The notes under the pieces were generated by a model that was not told the origin of the DNA, ran no database searches, and saw only the letters and a list, made by a program, of their open reading frames with translations. Source: Bacteriovoracaceae bacterium UBA6200 (GTDB taxonomy: Bacteria > Bdellovibrionota > Bacteriovoracia > Bacteriovoracales > Bacteriovoracaceae). From it: a DNA stretch of 64,000 nt. The stretch is from positions 62,001-126,000 of the forward strand of contig DISW01000019.1 in the NCBI GenBank assembly GCA_002422605.1, read 5' to 3'. Positions within the stretch are counted from its first letter, which is position 1. The number at the start of each line of letters is the position of its first letter. Both the position numbers and the translations under genes were made by a program. Positions 44,201 through 52,627 of this stretch are shown in pieces.

Positions 44201-45282
44201 ATGTGAATCTAAAATTTATTTTCGATAACGCTGAAATTCCGATTCTTGGTAAATCTTCAATGAATGTATCTGGAGATGGGGCAATACTTGGTAATACTCT
44301 TCCTTATAGTGTTAATGCCGATTTCGTTATAAACCGTGCACTCATTGTTAATGAGTTAAACGAGTTTAGCTCGAAGTCATCAGCTTTTTCTCAAATCCGT
44401 TTCCTGCCTCAGAATCAGGAGTCACCTTTAGGGAAACTCTTTTCACTCAATGTGAATATCAAGATTGATAATCCTGTAAGAATCACTAACTCACTTATGG
44501 ACGTGGCCCTTGAGGGCGAAGTTCGTATTACAGGTAATCCCTCAAGACCTCGTGGAGAGGGACGTTTAACCTCACCTCTCAATTCCTCAAGAATTTTCTT
44601 TAAAAATAACGAATATATGATTACTTCTGCTGATATCAATTTTAGCCCTAAAAAAGATATTGGAAATCCAGATTTTGATGTTCAGGCACTAACCTTTATT
44701 TCAAACTATAAAGTATATCCTAAAGCATATGGTGATCTTGAAAGTTTTAACTTTGATTTAACTTCTGATCCAGCATTACCCCGAACTTCAATTCTTTCTT
44801 TGATTGCTTTCGGATATACCGATGAAATTCAAAGTGCCCTGCGGCCTGAAGATCAGCAGAGCTTAAATGAGGTTGGAGTAGGTTCTTTTGTATTCGATCG
44901 GTTTAAGATCAGCGACATATTAAATAAACAATTTGGGCTTCAAGTTAATTTGGGAACAGTTATTGAACAATCAGGTACGGATAGCTTATTAACCGGCAGA
45001 ACACAGGAAGGTCAATCGGGTCAAGGCGGAACTATTGGTCGTACGCGATCAGCTACTAAGATTGAATTAAAAAAACGACTTGATGAAGCTTTGACTTTGT
45101 CGGTTTCTAGTACCATGGGTGGTAGTATTGGTCAGAGACAAAGCATGAACCTTACCTATGGTTTAACCCGCAAAATACAACTTGAAGGAGTTTACGAATT
45201 AAGGACAAATGAAGAAGGCCAGGAAGATATCATTGATAATTCTATCGGTGGAGATATAAAATTCAGATGGACTTTTAAATGA
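41260..45282 (+). CDS. tamB: TamB/DUF490-family translocation and assembly module protein
   Basis: The 1340-residue protein has one N-terminal membrane anchor (about 5-27), a very long beta-rich periplasmic body and a C-terminal DUF490 domain (from about 1000), with segments such as LPRTSILSLIAFGYT. TamB-like proteins span the periplasm and work with an Omp85 protein; related AsmA-type proteins are implicated in phospholipid transport. The start is GTG overlapping the previous stop. Its stop overlaps the Omp85 gene as ATGA, fitting the TamA-TamB pairing, though in reversed order relative to Escherichia coli. Confidence 0.88.
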   Translation: MRFKSILGAFIFIIGASLIAFVIFIQTKSFGGLITRIVSDISLRQFQAEVKINNFSLSIFPPGLEMNQIEIRKEISEKESFAAELGKVGFYISLLEIEEKKLTLGEIRISDSLINYKFPKSNEEVKELPIEKINKIFDFSNDLPVGIDTLLIENSIIVANHELLEARRVKIFKKGDSFIARFHVANLKPFAEKPFKIDEAWGDAEVSRTGINVYRLKVQQDVHSLLVKGKINNYHKLKAAEFNLVGESQLYLRNISDSYELPEFITVNDGTLNFSFKTNYQNQALAGTADIVVDHIDTNLIKTEEIRSAIELKEQKLLVNSLVVKNNKESLTLTSPTEVFDLDNKSYLRNPLKAQVSNLHLNTVLRFLGPSLDVLKGELNGEVTFTYKDKNLYFKPYDGFIVKNLGLVVGGAADPFTVLMISRAKLQNSRFAVVDNNFEMSANVDLPRSNIVVDGFVTKEKVQFNARNATVNLEDFGNISNLDIKGSGLLNVNVHGPLKNTVIDIQGNTQGFEILGYKLGNTKKSISVDLGSSNVIINRVESKFGRTELIGNGVVNYADKDIAIGISSSETNSGDLAQIINPVLKDLNFLPDDLSYKAQVEVDIFGKTNLKDLKLRSRVNFTDMIAYGENFNRGAFNIYLLNQVLSFKDLEAYKGKGFIHGDSEFGLKNKSLKLKYLWENLELSSFQAVKRVGLNLDSNFSGSLNGSGTTDNFLLGLETTAFNTRSPSYNFEDSIISMKINPARVSGMMMLLGGMIESEFDLALKQGVASELYWKFTTDNIKPFLSAFLGQHLISEDFTGETDFEIRTNFKDGFSDLDLTGHLKKLTFNHPNFNVNYYAKQPQLLVKKSAIQKWDLNINEKDLLIKTSGKGVFGEKVTIIHEHDVNSKILEILLAPLLSSEGRIKNILMMEAEGTNINYKISSQTNDLDLTIDSFPFPINNVQYFMDFSQGRLSVKKFKTSLDNGSVEVLGDVYVHSDYPDVNLKFIFDNAEIPILGKSSMNVSGDGAILGNTLPYSVNADFVINRALIVNELNEFSSKSSAFSQIRFLPQNQESPLGKLFSLNVNIKIDNPVRITNSLMDVALEGEVRITGNPSRPRGEGRLTSPLNSSRIFFKNNEYMITSADINFSPKKDIGNPDFDVQALTFISNYKVYPKAYGDLESFNFDLTSDPALPRTSILSLIAFGYTDEIQSALRPEDQQSLNEVGVGSFVFDRFKISDILNKQFGLQVNLGTVIEQSGTDSLLTGRTQEGQSGQGGTIGRTRSATKIELKKRLDEALTLSVSSTMGGSIGQRQSMNLTYGLTRKIQLEGVYELRTNEEGQEDIIDNSIGGDIKFRWTFK

Positions 45283-48101
45283 TGGTAATTTTAATACTTC
45301 TCTTGAGCTCATTTCTGAGTTTTGCTTCAACCAACTTCTCGTTGAGTGAAGTAAGGGTGGATTGTCCTCCATCGGATACCTGTAACCAAAGAAAATCCAG
45401 GTTCAATAATCTCATAGGTGAATATCGTAGCTTGCTCCATTTAAAAGAAACATTGCGTGTCATGGCATCGGATGGTGGCTATCAGCATTTATCGTATGAG
45501 CTCCATAAAGAAGATGAAAGACTCTTCCTAAAAGTAGATTTCAAACTTAAACCTGTAATTAAAGAGATTAATATCGGTTTCACTGATCGGAATATCGAAC
45601 ATGATCCGTTTCAACTTTTCACTATGCGTGAAGGTGAGTTTTTTGAGTCTCAAAAATTAAAACTATCTCTGGATAATTTAACTAAGCGCCTTGAAGGTTT
45701 TGGCTATCCTTTAAATAAACATACCTATGAAGTGATAGAGAAAGACGAAAAGGTAGCCATTAATGTCATTATTACACTGGGTGAACCTAGAATATTTAAG
45801 AGTATTTCTTCTGATTCCAAATCTTCTTATGTAAAAATGCATTTGGAGAATAAGTTCTTAAATCTTTACAATAAACCCTTTGATATCTCCAAAACAAAAA
45901 ACCTTCTCGATGAAGCTCAAAAGGAGCTTTTCTCTTATGGTTACTATTTAATCGGTTTTGATCTTACGCCGATAGTTAAAAAAAATCGGGTTTCTTTGAA
46001 AATCAAGGTAACCAATGAAAAGCTTTTTGCTTTCGATTTAAAAAATCTGGATACTACAAGACGGGATGATGTACATGAATTACTGGTTGATCAGTTTCGA
46101 AAATATAAGCGAGTGCTCAATGAAGTAACAATTAGAAATGCCTTAAATGAATATTTCCGGAAGAATGCTCTCCTAAGAAGCAGTTTTCGTATTAAAACCA
46201 CTGAATATAAAAATAACTACGATGAGTTCATTCGTCTCTATAGAATCAAGTTTGAAACTGATGAAAAAACCCGTTTAAAGGAAGTCTTTTTTAATGGTAA
46301 CGTTTTTTATAAAACATCCAAATTAGAAAGGATGTTCAAGCAGGAAGCTTTTGAACTTGCTTCGTTGAAGTACTACGATTACGAATACTTTCTTTATTTC
46401 CAGGATTACTTAAGAACTCAATATATAAAGCAAGGTTTTGTTCAGACCAAGGTATTGGACCCTATTATCACTCTTGAAAATGATAAAGAAGAAGCGAAGG
46501 TTGAATATAATATTCAGGAGGGGCCACGAGCTTATATCAGGGATATCTCATTTGACGGTTTACCGGAAGGCTTTCTAGATAAGATATTGTCCGCTTTTGA
46601 TAATAAGAAAGGGAAACCATTCAATCCTGTTTTAATGGTTGAAGACATTCGTAAGGTTTCGACAATTTTGCAGGAATCTGGCTATTACTATGCCGAAGTA
46701 TTAAATGCAAATGATAGTGACCTCGTTCATTACTCGAAATCTGGGACAGATGTAGATATTAGATTTAATGTTTCTTCAGGGCCGGTGGTTAAACTCAACC
46801 GTATTCTTTACCTTGGTAACGATAAAACCAGAAAGAAAGTTATCTGGAAGAAAATCATGCTGGAAGAAGGAGATATCATCACTCCTTCAAGAACCCGGGA
46901 AATTGAGTCGTCGCTATCTGCCACAGGTCTTTTTAATTCTGTTTCAGTTACGCCTTTAAAACACAATTCAAAAAATACTGCGACTGACTTAATCGTTAAA
47001 GTCGTTGAGAGAGAATACGGTCTGGTAGAAATAGCTCCAGGTTATAGAACTGACCTTGGAATAAAGCTCACTGGTACAGTGTCCTACCAAAATATTGGTG
47101 GTTACAACAGATCTATTACGTTGAGAAGCCAGCTGAACCAACGTCTAAGTGATCGATCCCTTGATCCAGAAAGAAGGAAAAAATCCGATCAATTATTAGA
47201 ACACAATACTTCACTTACTTTTAATCAAGGTGATATTTTTGATTCCTTGATAGACTTAGGCGCAGGAGTAGCTTACCAGACAAGGCGTTTTTATTCCTTT
47301 GATGCCAATATACTACGACTGAACAGTACCCTTACTCGTGACATAACAAAGAAGCTTTCGGCTTCACTTCGTTATCAGTATGAAGATATTACTCAGTACA
47401 GTGCTACTCAGAAAATTGATAATGGAAGCTTTCAAATTGGTGCCATTACCCCAAGTCTTACCCTTGATCTTCGTAACAACCAGGTGAATCCAACCAAGGG
47501 AGCTTTTTTTAATGCTTCTACTGAATTTGCAAATCCTTACTTTCTGTCCCAGAAAGAAAGAGATTTGACGATTGATTACTATAAATTTATTTCCCGTAAC
47601 CGATTTTATATTCCTTTTAAAAATGGAACATTTGCCATTTCAATGGTCGGTGGAATTCAAGAAAACCTTGCCCGTGATAAGCAAGAGGTAGATGGAGTCG
47701 TTCAAACTAAGGGCTATATCCCCAACATTAAAGTTTTTCGTCTAACGGGGACTGATATTATCCGTGGTTTTACAGATGAAGAAATGAATCGCCTGCCGGA
47801 CAATAATGATATTTCGGAAGTGCGGGTCGACAACAGGGCCTATTTAGTGAATTTAAAGCTAGAACCCCGATATTTCATTAATGATAATTTGATGGCCGGT
47901 GTCTTCTATGACGCTGGGCGTGTTTTTGTGGACCAGGTTGATTTCGGTGAGTTAAGGGATTCGGTTGGAGTAACCTTTAAAATTATCACGCCGGTGGGTA
48001 CCCTAGACTTTGACTACGGAATAAAACTCTTGAGAAAGAAAGACGCCAATGGTACTTTAGAGGACCCCGGACGCTTCCATGTGTCAATCGGCTTCTTTTA
48101 A
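45279..48101 (+). CDS. tamA: Omp85-family outer-membrane protein, TamA-like
   Basis: The 940-residue product has a signal peptide, several POTRA-like repeats (about 80-560, with repeated beta-alpha-alpha-beta units) and a C-terminal beta-barrel. The Omp85 loop motif is present as IRGF (in TGTDIIRGFTDEE), and the protein ends in a C-terminal Phe (VSIGFF). It is longer than E. coli TamA (577 residues), with extra POTRA repeats. I name it TamA because it is coupled to tamB. A second BamA-type assembly factor is not excluded. Confidence 0.8.
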   Translation: MMVILILLLSSFLSFASTNFSLSEVRVDCPPSDTCNQRKSRFNNLIGEYRSLLHLKETLRVMASDGGYQHLSYELHKEDERLFLKVDFKLKPVIKEINIGFTDRNIEHDPFQLFTMREGEFFESQKLKLSLDNLTKRLEGFGYPLNKHTYEVIEKDEKVAINVIITLGEPRIFKSISSDSKSSYVKMHLENKFLNLYNKPFDISKTKNLLDEAQKELFSYGYYLIGFDLTPIVKKNRVSLKIKVTNEKLFAFDLKNLDTTRRDDVHELLVDQFRKYKRVLNEVTIRNALNEYFRKNALLRSSFRIKTTEYKNNYDEFIRLYRIKFETDEKTRLKEVFFNGNVFYKTSKLERMFKQEAFELASLKYYDYEYFLYFQDYLRTQYIKQGFVQTKVLDPIITLENDKEEAKVEYNIQEGPRAYIRDISFDGLPEGFLDKILSAFDNKKGKPFNPVLMVEDIRKVSTILQESGYYYAEVLNANDSDLVHYSKSGTDVDIRFNVSSGPVVKLNRILYLGNDKTRKKVIWKKIMLEEGDIITPSRTREIESSLSATGLFNSVSVTPLKHNSKNTATDLIVKVVEREYGLVEIAPGYRTDLGIKLTGTVSYQNIGGYNRSITLRSQLNQRLSDRSLDPERRKKSDQLLEHNTSLTFNQGDIFDSLIDLGAGVAYQTRRFYSFDANILRLNSTLTRDITKKLSASLRYQYEDITQYSATQKIDNGSFQIGAITPSLTLDLRNNQVNPTKGAFFNASTEFANPYFLSQKERDLTIDYYKFISRNRFYIPFKNGTFAISMVGGIQENLARDKQEVDGVVQTKGYIPNIKVFRLTGTDIIRGFTDEEMNRLPDNNDISEVRVDNRAYLVNLKLEPRYFINDNLMAGVFYDAGRVFVDQVDFGELRDSVGVTFKIITPVGTLDFDYGIKLLRKKDANGTLEDPGRFHVSIGFF

Positions 48102-48172
48102 TCCCCCGCATTTTAAAAGAGAGCCTGAATACTCACTGCTGACCCTTAGCAAGTTGGCCTAGAGAGTTGTTC

Positions 48173-48202
48173 TTGACGTATGGCCGCAATGTTCATTATA
48201 AG
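48173..48202 (+). promoter_or_regulatory. Sigma-70 promoter for rplM-rpsI
   Basis: TTGACG (48173-48178), 18-base spacer, TATAAG (48197-48202). It lies 35 nt before the rplM start, in a 136-nt gap that holds no other obvious feature. Confidence 0.65.
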
Positions 48203-48237
48203 GGACAAAATTTTTATTAATTAATGGAAGGTTGATT

Positions 48238-48684
48238 ATGATCACTCAGAAATCGTATACGATCACTAAAGCCGAAATGGGCGATAAAAAGTGGTTCGTC
48301 GTCGACGCAACAGATATGGTTGTTGGTCGAATGGCATCTGAAATTGCGAAAATTCTTCGCGGTAAGCACAAGCCACAATTCACTACTCACAATGACGCTG
48401 GCGATTTCGTTATCGTTGTTAATGCTGAGAAAGTGAAATTTACTGGTAAGAAATGGGACGATAAGAACTATTTCTGGCACACTAATCACATTGGTGGAAT
48501 TAAGAAACGTACTGCTAAAGAACAACTTGCAAAACATCCTGAATTAATCGTTGAAGAAGCGGTTAAAGGGATGCTTGGTAAGAACACTCTAGGCCGTCAG
48601 CAGTTAACTAAGCTTAAAGTATTTGTTGGTCCAACACATACTCATGAAGCTCAGAAGCCTGAACCACTAACTTTTAAATTTTAA
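48238..48684 (+). CDS. rplM: 50S ribosomal protein L13
   Basis: The 148-residue protein has the L13 signature: KKWFVVDATDMVVGRMAS-type N-terminus (shown in part), the segment LRGKHKPQFTTH and the C-terminal LGRQQLTKLKVFVGPTH. The ATG at 48238 has GGAAGG seven bases upstream; an in-frame TTG at 48232 is less likely. It is paired with rpsI 14 nt downstream, the usual order. Confidence 0.97.
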   Translation: MITQKSYTITKAEMGDKKWFVVDATDMVVGRMASEIAKILRGKHKPQFTTHNDAGDFVIVVNAEKVKFTGKKWDDKNYFWHTNHIGGIKKRTAKEQLAKHPELIVEEAVKGMLGKNTLGRQQLTKLKVFVGPTHTHEAQKPEPLTFKF

Positions 48685-48698
48685 TAAGGTAGAAAGAT

Positions 48699-49100
48699 AT
48701 GAGCAAAGCAAAATCTTATGATCTTCACACTATCGGCCGTCGTAAAACGTCAGTAGCTCGTGTTTATGTTTCTCGTGGTACTGGTAAAATCCGTATCAAC
48801 GCACGTGACGTACAGAACTACTTCCCTAAGGGAACTAGCCGTTACATCGTTTTCCAACCTCTTAATCTTTTAAAGATGAATGAGAACTACGATTTCAATA
48901 TCAACGTAAAAGGCGGCGGTGTTACAGGTCAAGCTGGTGCAATCCGTCTTGGTATTGCTCGTGCACTTCTTAAACTCGCTCCAAACGCAAGAGCTGAGCT
49001 TAAATCTGCTGGCTTCTTAACTCGTGACTCTAGAAAAGTTGAGCGTAAGAAGTATGGTAAATCTGGTGCTCGTAAATCGTACCAATTCTCTAAACGTTAA
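48699..49100 (+). CDS. rpsI: 30S ribosomal protein S9
   Basis: The 133-residue protein has the S9 signature GRRKTSVARVYV, the glycine-rich GGGVTGQAGAIRLGIARAL (19 residues) and the basic C-terminal tail ending QFSKR, whose last residues reach the ribosomal P site. The tail reads YGKSGARKSYQFSKR, slightly different from the common KKARRSPQFSKR. It is followed by a terminator at 49130-49153. Confidence 0.97.
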   Translation: MSKAKSYDLHTIGRRKTSVARVYVSRGTGKIRINARDVQNYFPKGTSRYIVFQPLNLLKMNENYDFNINVKGGGVTGQAGAIRLGIARALLKLAPNARAELKSAGFLTRDSRKVERKKYGKSGARKSYQFSKR

Positions 49101-49129
49101 TTCGTACAATACTTCAACAGTATTTCAAG

Positions 49130-49153
49130 AAGGCTCCGCAAGGAGCCTTTTTT
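49130..49153 (+). terminator. Rho-independent terminator after rpsI
   Basis: AAGGCTCC, loop GCAA, GGAGCC, then six T. It ends the rplM-rpsI transcript 30 nt after the rpsI stop. Confidence 0.92.
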
Positions 49154-49190
49154 ATTTCCACTATATGTTCCTTCCTGCATATTATTCCTT

Positions 49191-51830
49191 ATGGAAAAGC
49201 ATGACTTGAATGCGATTGAAATTCGTGGTGCTCGGGTACACAACTTAAAAAACGTTGATCTGGACATCCCTCTACGAAAATTGATTTGTTTCGCTGGTCC
49301 GTCAGGATCTGGTAAAACTTCGTTGGCATTCCATACCTTGCTAACTGAATCTAAGCGGCGTTTTGTAAATTCTTTCCCTAATTCAATGAAGTTCTTTGTT
49401 GAACGTCCGGCAGCCGTGGATGTGGATCAAATTTTTCCTGTGCTGCCAGTTTTTGGGCTTCCTCAGATCAACCCTGTCGTTGGCTCCCGCTCGGTGGTGG
49501 CAGATATTATGCGGCTGACTGATGGTCTCCAGAATCTCTTTTTTAATTTTTCAGTGGAGCTTTGTCCGGTCCATTCATTGGAGCTGGAAGTTAAGGCTTT
49601 GGGGCTGCAATTACGTGAGCAGGCCCCTAAAGATGCCGAAGGCGTCTATTACATATTAGTTGGCCCGAATGAATTTCAGAGGGTCCAGGGAGAAGATTAT
49701 TTACCTCCCAGATCCTATTCTGTTAAACGAGGGACGGTAGAATCATTTAGTCCTGAAGACGAGTATTGGGAACTCCTGAGGTTTAAGTGGGACAATCTTT
49801 CTAATCTTGAAAAGCGTTGGAAAGAGCTAAAACTAGATCAATATCAATTAAATTTTTTCCTCTGGGGCCAGGGGCTCAAGAAGCCAAAACTTCTAAATTT
49901 TCATTTTGAAAAAACTTGTCCTCATTGTGATTTTGAATCGGTGCCGGCCCCCTCGGTTAGTGCTTTTTCTCCTTATAGCGCTTTAGGTGCTTGCCCGAGT
50001 TGTAATGGTTACGGGGCCAATCTCATTTACGATGATAAGAAAATCATCGACCGTGATCTCACTATTCTGGAAGGTGGACTGAAGCTACTCAACTACGGTC
50101 CATTTCAGGACGCTTATGAATCACTTCTAAAAATTTTAAAAAAGAAGAAGATCCCTCTCGATACTCCGATTAAAAGACTTCCCAAAGATTTCTTCTCCCT
50201 TCTTGAAGAAGGTGAGGGGAGCTACCCGGGATATAAAGACCTGAAGCTTTATCTTGAAAGTAAGAGATACCGTCCGGCCGTGAGGATTTACATTCGGCAC
50301 TTACAAAGAGAAGAAGAATGTAACGTTTGTCATTCTTCCCGGTTAAATAAAAATATCCATCACTATAAGTTTAGTCTTTTGGGTGAAAGATACGGACTCC
50401 ATGAAATCATGGAAATGACAGTGGAAGAAGCTTATCCTTTATTTTGTAAGTCACGTCCATTGGCCAGCTCCCATGAAAAACGCATCATGACCGATATTTG
50501 TGAGAAGTTAAAGCTTGCAATGGAGATGGGTCTTAATCATTTGTCGCTTCTTCGAAAGGCGAAAACTCTTTCTGCCGGTGAATATCAAAGGCTTCTGTTA
50601 ATTAAGTATCTGTCCTTTAAAGGAACGGATAGTTTGTTTGTTTTGGATGAACCAAGTGTAGGACTTGCCCGGAAAGAGTTGGAGAAACTGGTAGAAGGGC
50701 TTCGACTTATTATTGATCAGGGTAATACTGTCATTTTAATTGATCACTCCGAGCAGTTGCAGAAGGCTTCTGATCATTTAATTGTGATGGGACCTGGTTC
50801 CGGAAAAAAAGGCGGAGAGGTTCTTTATCAAGGAAAGCCCGGTTCATATTTTTCCAAAAAAGACGAAGTTATTTGGGAAAAGAAAAAAACCAAAAATAAA
50901 TATCCTGAATTCATTGAAGTTACCTCTCCTGAAATTTATGGGAAAAAATATTCTGATTTCAAAGTTCCGATTAATGAACTGACATGGGTTAGAGGACCTT
51001 CTGGCACTGGTAAAACGGCAAACGTTATTAAGATCATGGGAAACACACTCTATAAGAGAGTGTATGGTGATCATTTAAATGATGAGGTTTTTTCCGTTAA
51101 AGAAGTAAGTTCACCTGTTGATTTTGATGATGTCTTAATTGTTTCCAGTGATCTGAACCGGTTTACCTCCCGCTCGACCGTTGGAACTGTTACGGAACTG
51201 GCTTCCATCATTAGAAAGCATTTTTTGAAACTTCCGATTGCTAAGAGTATGGATCTTAAAGAAGGGCACTTATCATCTAACTCTGAACTAGGGATGTGTC
51301 CTCGCTGTGAAGGTCGGGGCTCGATAGTTATTGAAATGCAGTATCTTGAAGATATTGTACTTGAATGTGAGGACTGCAAAGGTCAAAAAATTAAACCCCT
51401 CTATGCTAATATTTCGGATGGCCAAATGACTTTGTCGGAAGCTTATAATTTACCTCTCAATCAGGTTTTAGAACGAATTAGCCTTACCCCTAAGTTTCGC
51501 CGTGTCTGGGAATATTTAAAAATATTGAATCTCGATTATCTCTCGCTTGATCGAACTTTAAATTCCCTTTCAGGCGGGGAAAAACAGCGAATATTTTTAT
51601 TATCCAAGCTTTTGAAAAGTATTCAGAATTCATTGGTGATTTTTGAAAACATCTCTTTTGGGTTATCTGATAAAGAGCTCCAACATCTAGGTCGCTTTCT
51701 GGAAGACTTGGTCCAGCTAAGAAATACCATTGTAGTAATCGACTCTTCTCCTTGCTTTGAACATCTCGCCAGTTGGGAGCTCAATTTTGATACTAAAATC
51801 CGTTTAATACCAATTTCTAAAACCCGATAA
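49191..51830 (+). CDS. UvrA-like ABC ATPase paralogue with a degenerate second Walker B
   Basis: The 879-residue protein has the UvrA layout of two ABC ATPase halves with zinc modules, but is divergent. NBD1 has Walker A (GPSGSGKT, 36-43), signature LSAGEYQR (about 460) and Walker B LFVLDEPSVGL (about 481). NBD2 has Walker A GPSGTGKT (about 602) and signature LSGGEKQR (about 792), but reads LVIFENISFGL (about 815) where UvrA has LLDEPTTGL, so the Asp-Glu pair is lost. Zinc cysteine pairs are present (CPHC/CPSC, CNVC, CPRC/CEDC). Authentic UvrA scans DNA for lesions; whether this paralogue repairs DNA or does something else is unknown. Confidence 0.85.
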   Translation: MEKHDLNAIEIRGARVHNLKNVDLDIPLRKLICFAGPSGSGKTSLAFHTLLTESKRRFVNSFPNSMKFFVERPAAVDVDQIFPVLPVFGLPQINPVVGSRSVVADIMRLTDGLQNLFFNFSVELCPVHSLELEVKALGLQLREQAPKDAEGVYYILVGPNEFQRVQGEDYLPPRSYSVKRGTVESFSPEDEYWELLRFKWDNLSNLEKRWKELKLDQYQLNFFLWGQGLKKPKLLNFHFEKTCPHCDFESVPAPSVSAFSPYSALGACPSCNGYGANLIYDDKKIIDRDLTILEGGLKLLNYGPFQDAYESLLKILKKKKIPLDTPIKRLPKDFFSLLEEGEGSYPGYKDLKLYLESKRYRPAVRIYIRHLQREEECNVCHSSRLNKNIHHYKFSLLGERYGLHEIMEMTVEEAYPLFCKSRPLASSHEKRIMTDICEKLKLAMEMGLNHLSLLRKAKTLSAGEYQRLLLIKYLSFKGTDSLFVLDEPSVGLARKELEKLVEGLRLIIDQGNTVILIDHSEQLQKASDHLIVMGPGSGKKGGEVLYQGKPGSYFSKKDEVIWEKKKTKNKYPEFIEVTSPEIYGKKYSDFKVPINELTWVRGPSGTGKTANVIKIMGNTLYKRVYGDHLNDEVFSVKEVSSPVDFDDVLIVSSDLNRFTSRSTVGTVTELASIIRKHFLKLPIAKSMDLKEGHLSSNSELGMCPRCEGRGSIVIEMQYLEDIVLECEDCKGQKIKPLYANISDGQMTLSEAYNLPLNQVLERISLTPKFRRVWEYLKILNLDYLSLDRTLNSLSGGEKQRIFLLSKLLKSIQNSLVIFENISFGLSDKELQHLGRFLEDLVQLRNTIVVIDSSPCFEHLASWELNFDTKIRLIPISKTR

Positions 51831-51891
51831 TTTCATTCAAGTTTTTTCTCCAGTAAACCGACAAGAATAGTAGGTTTTATTGGAGGACAGC

Positions 51892-52605
51892 TTGTTTATC
51901 TATTTTGCCACGTTACTACTTTCCCTTTCTGTGAATGCCACTGTCTTTCAGGTTCAGGGAATTGATCAGCAAATACGAGAAGCTGATGGAATTGTCATTG
52001 GCCACTTCCTCCATAGTAAATCCATTAAGTTAGATGATGGTTCTGTTGCCACTCAGATGTTTTTTAAAATGAATGAGGAATATGGAATGCAGTCCGATTT
52101 TTTCGGAATGGATGAGGTGATTGTCCATTACCCCGGAGGAAAATTGGATGACTTACATGTCAAAGTTGAAGGTGTTCCGGAGTTTATTCCTGGTGAAAAT
52201 GTTGTTCTGATGATCAAAAGCCTCAAAGATCGCTACTGGGGACTCAATCTGGGCTTTGGCACTTTCCGAGTGGTCAATTATGGAAAGGATAAGTTAATTG
52301 TAAATTCGATTTTCCCGGACGATGTCCGAACCAGCCAAATTCCCTTTGCGGAATTTAAAAAATCAGTAAGAGACATTAAAGGAGCAAGACTTAAGCAAGT
52401 CGTTCATCATGAATACCAGACTAATCCTGAAGCTTATGGGCGAATGCCGGCTTCCGAGGATGAGGCAAAAAACCGTTCTATTGCCTCAAAAATTGAAGAA
52501 GGCCAGAATAAGAGAGGGACAGAATTAAGTAACTTCTGGCTCATTGCCTTCCTGGCCTTCGCCGGGGGAGCCTTTCGTTTATCCCGGAGGGCAGAACCGA
52601 AATAG
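51892..52605 (+). CDS. Secreted protein with C-terminal membrane anchor
   Basis: The roughly 237-residue product has an N-terminal signal peptide and a globular domain (about 20-165). A charged linker follows, then a C-terminal hydrophobic segment (FWLIAFLAFAGGAFRL) with a basic end (SRRAEPK). That layout recalls C-terminal sorting signals such as GlyGly-CTERM or MYXO-CTERM, though no exact consensus is met. I place the start at TTG 51892, five bases after GGAGG, because the TTG at 51880 overlaps that site. It is followed after 22 nt by a metalloprotease with a similar C-terminus. I do not recognise the domain. Confidence 0.75.
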   Translation: MFIYFATLLLSLSVNATVFQVQGIDQQIREADGIVIGHFLHSKSIKLDDGSVATQMFFKMNEEYGMQSDFFGMDEVIVHYPGGKLDDLHVKVEGVPEFIPGENVVLMIKSLKDRYWGLNLGFGTFRVVNYGKDKLIVNSIFPDDVRTSQIPFAEFKKSVRDIKGARLKQVVHHEYQTNPEAYGRMPASEDEAKNRSIASKIEEGQNKRGTELSNFWLIAFLAFAGGAFRLSRRAEPK

Positions 52606-52627
52606 TATTTCATTTCGACGGATTGAA

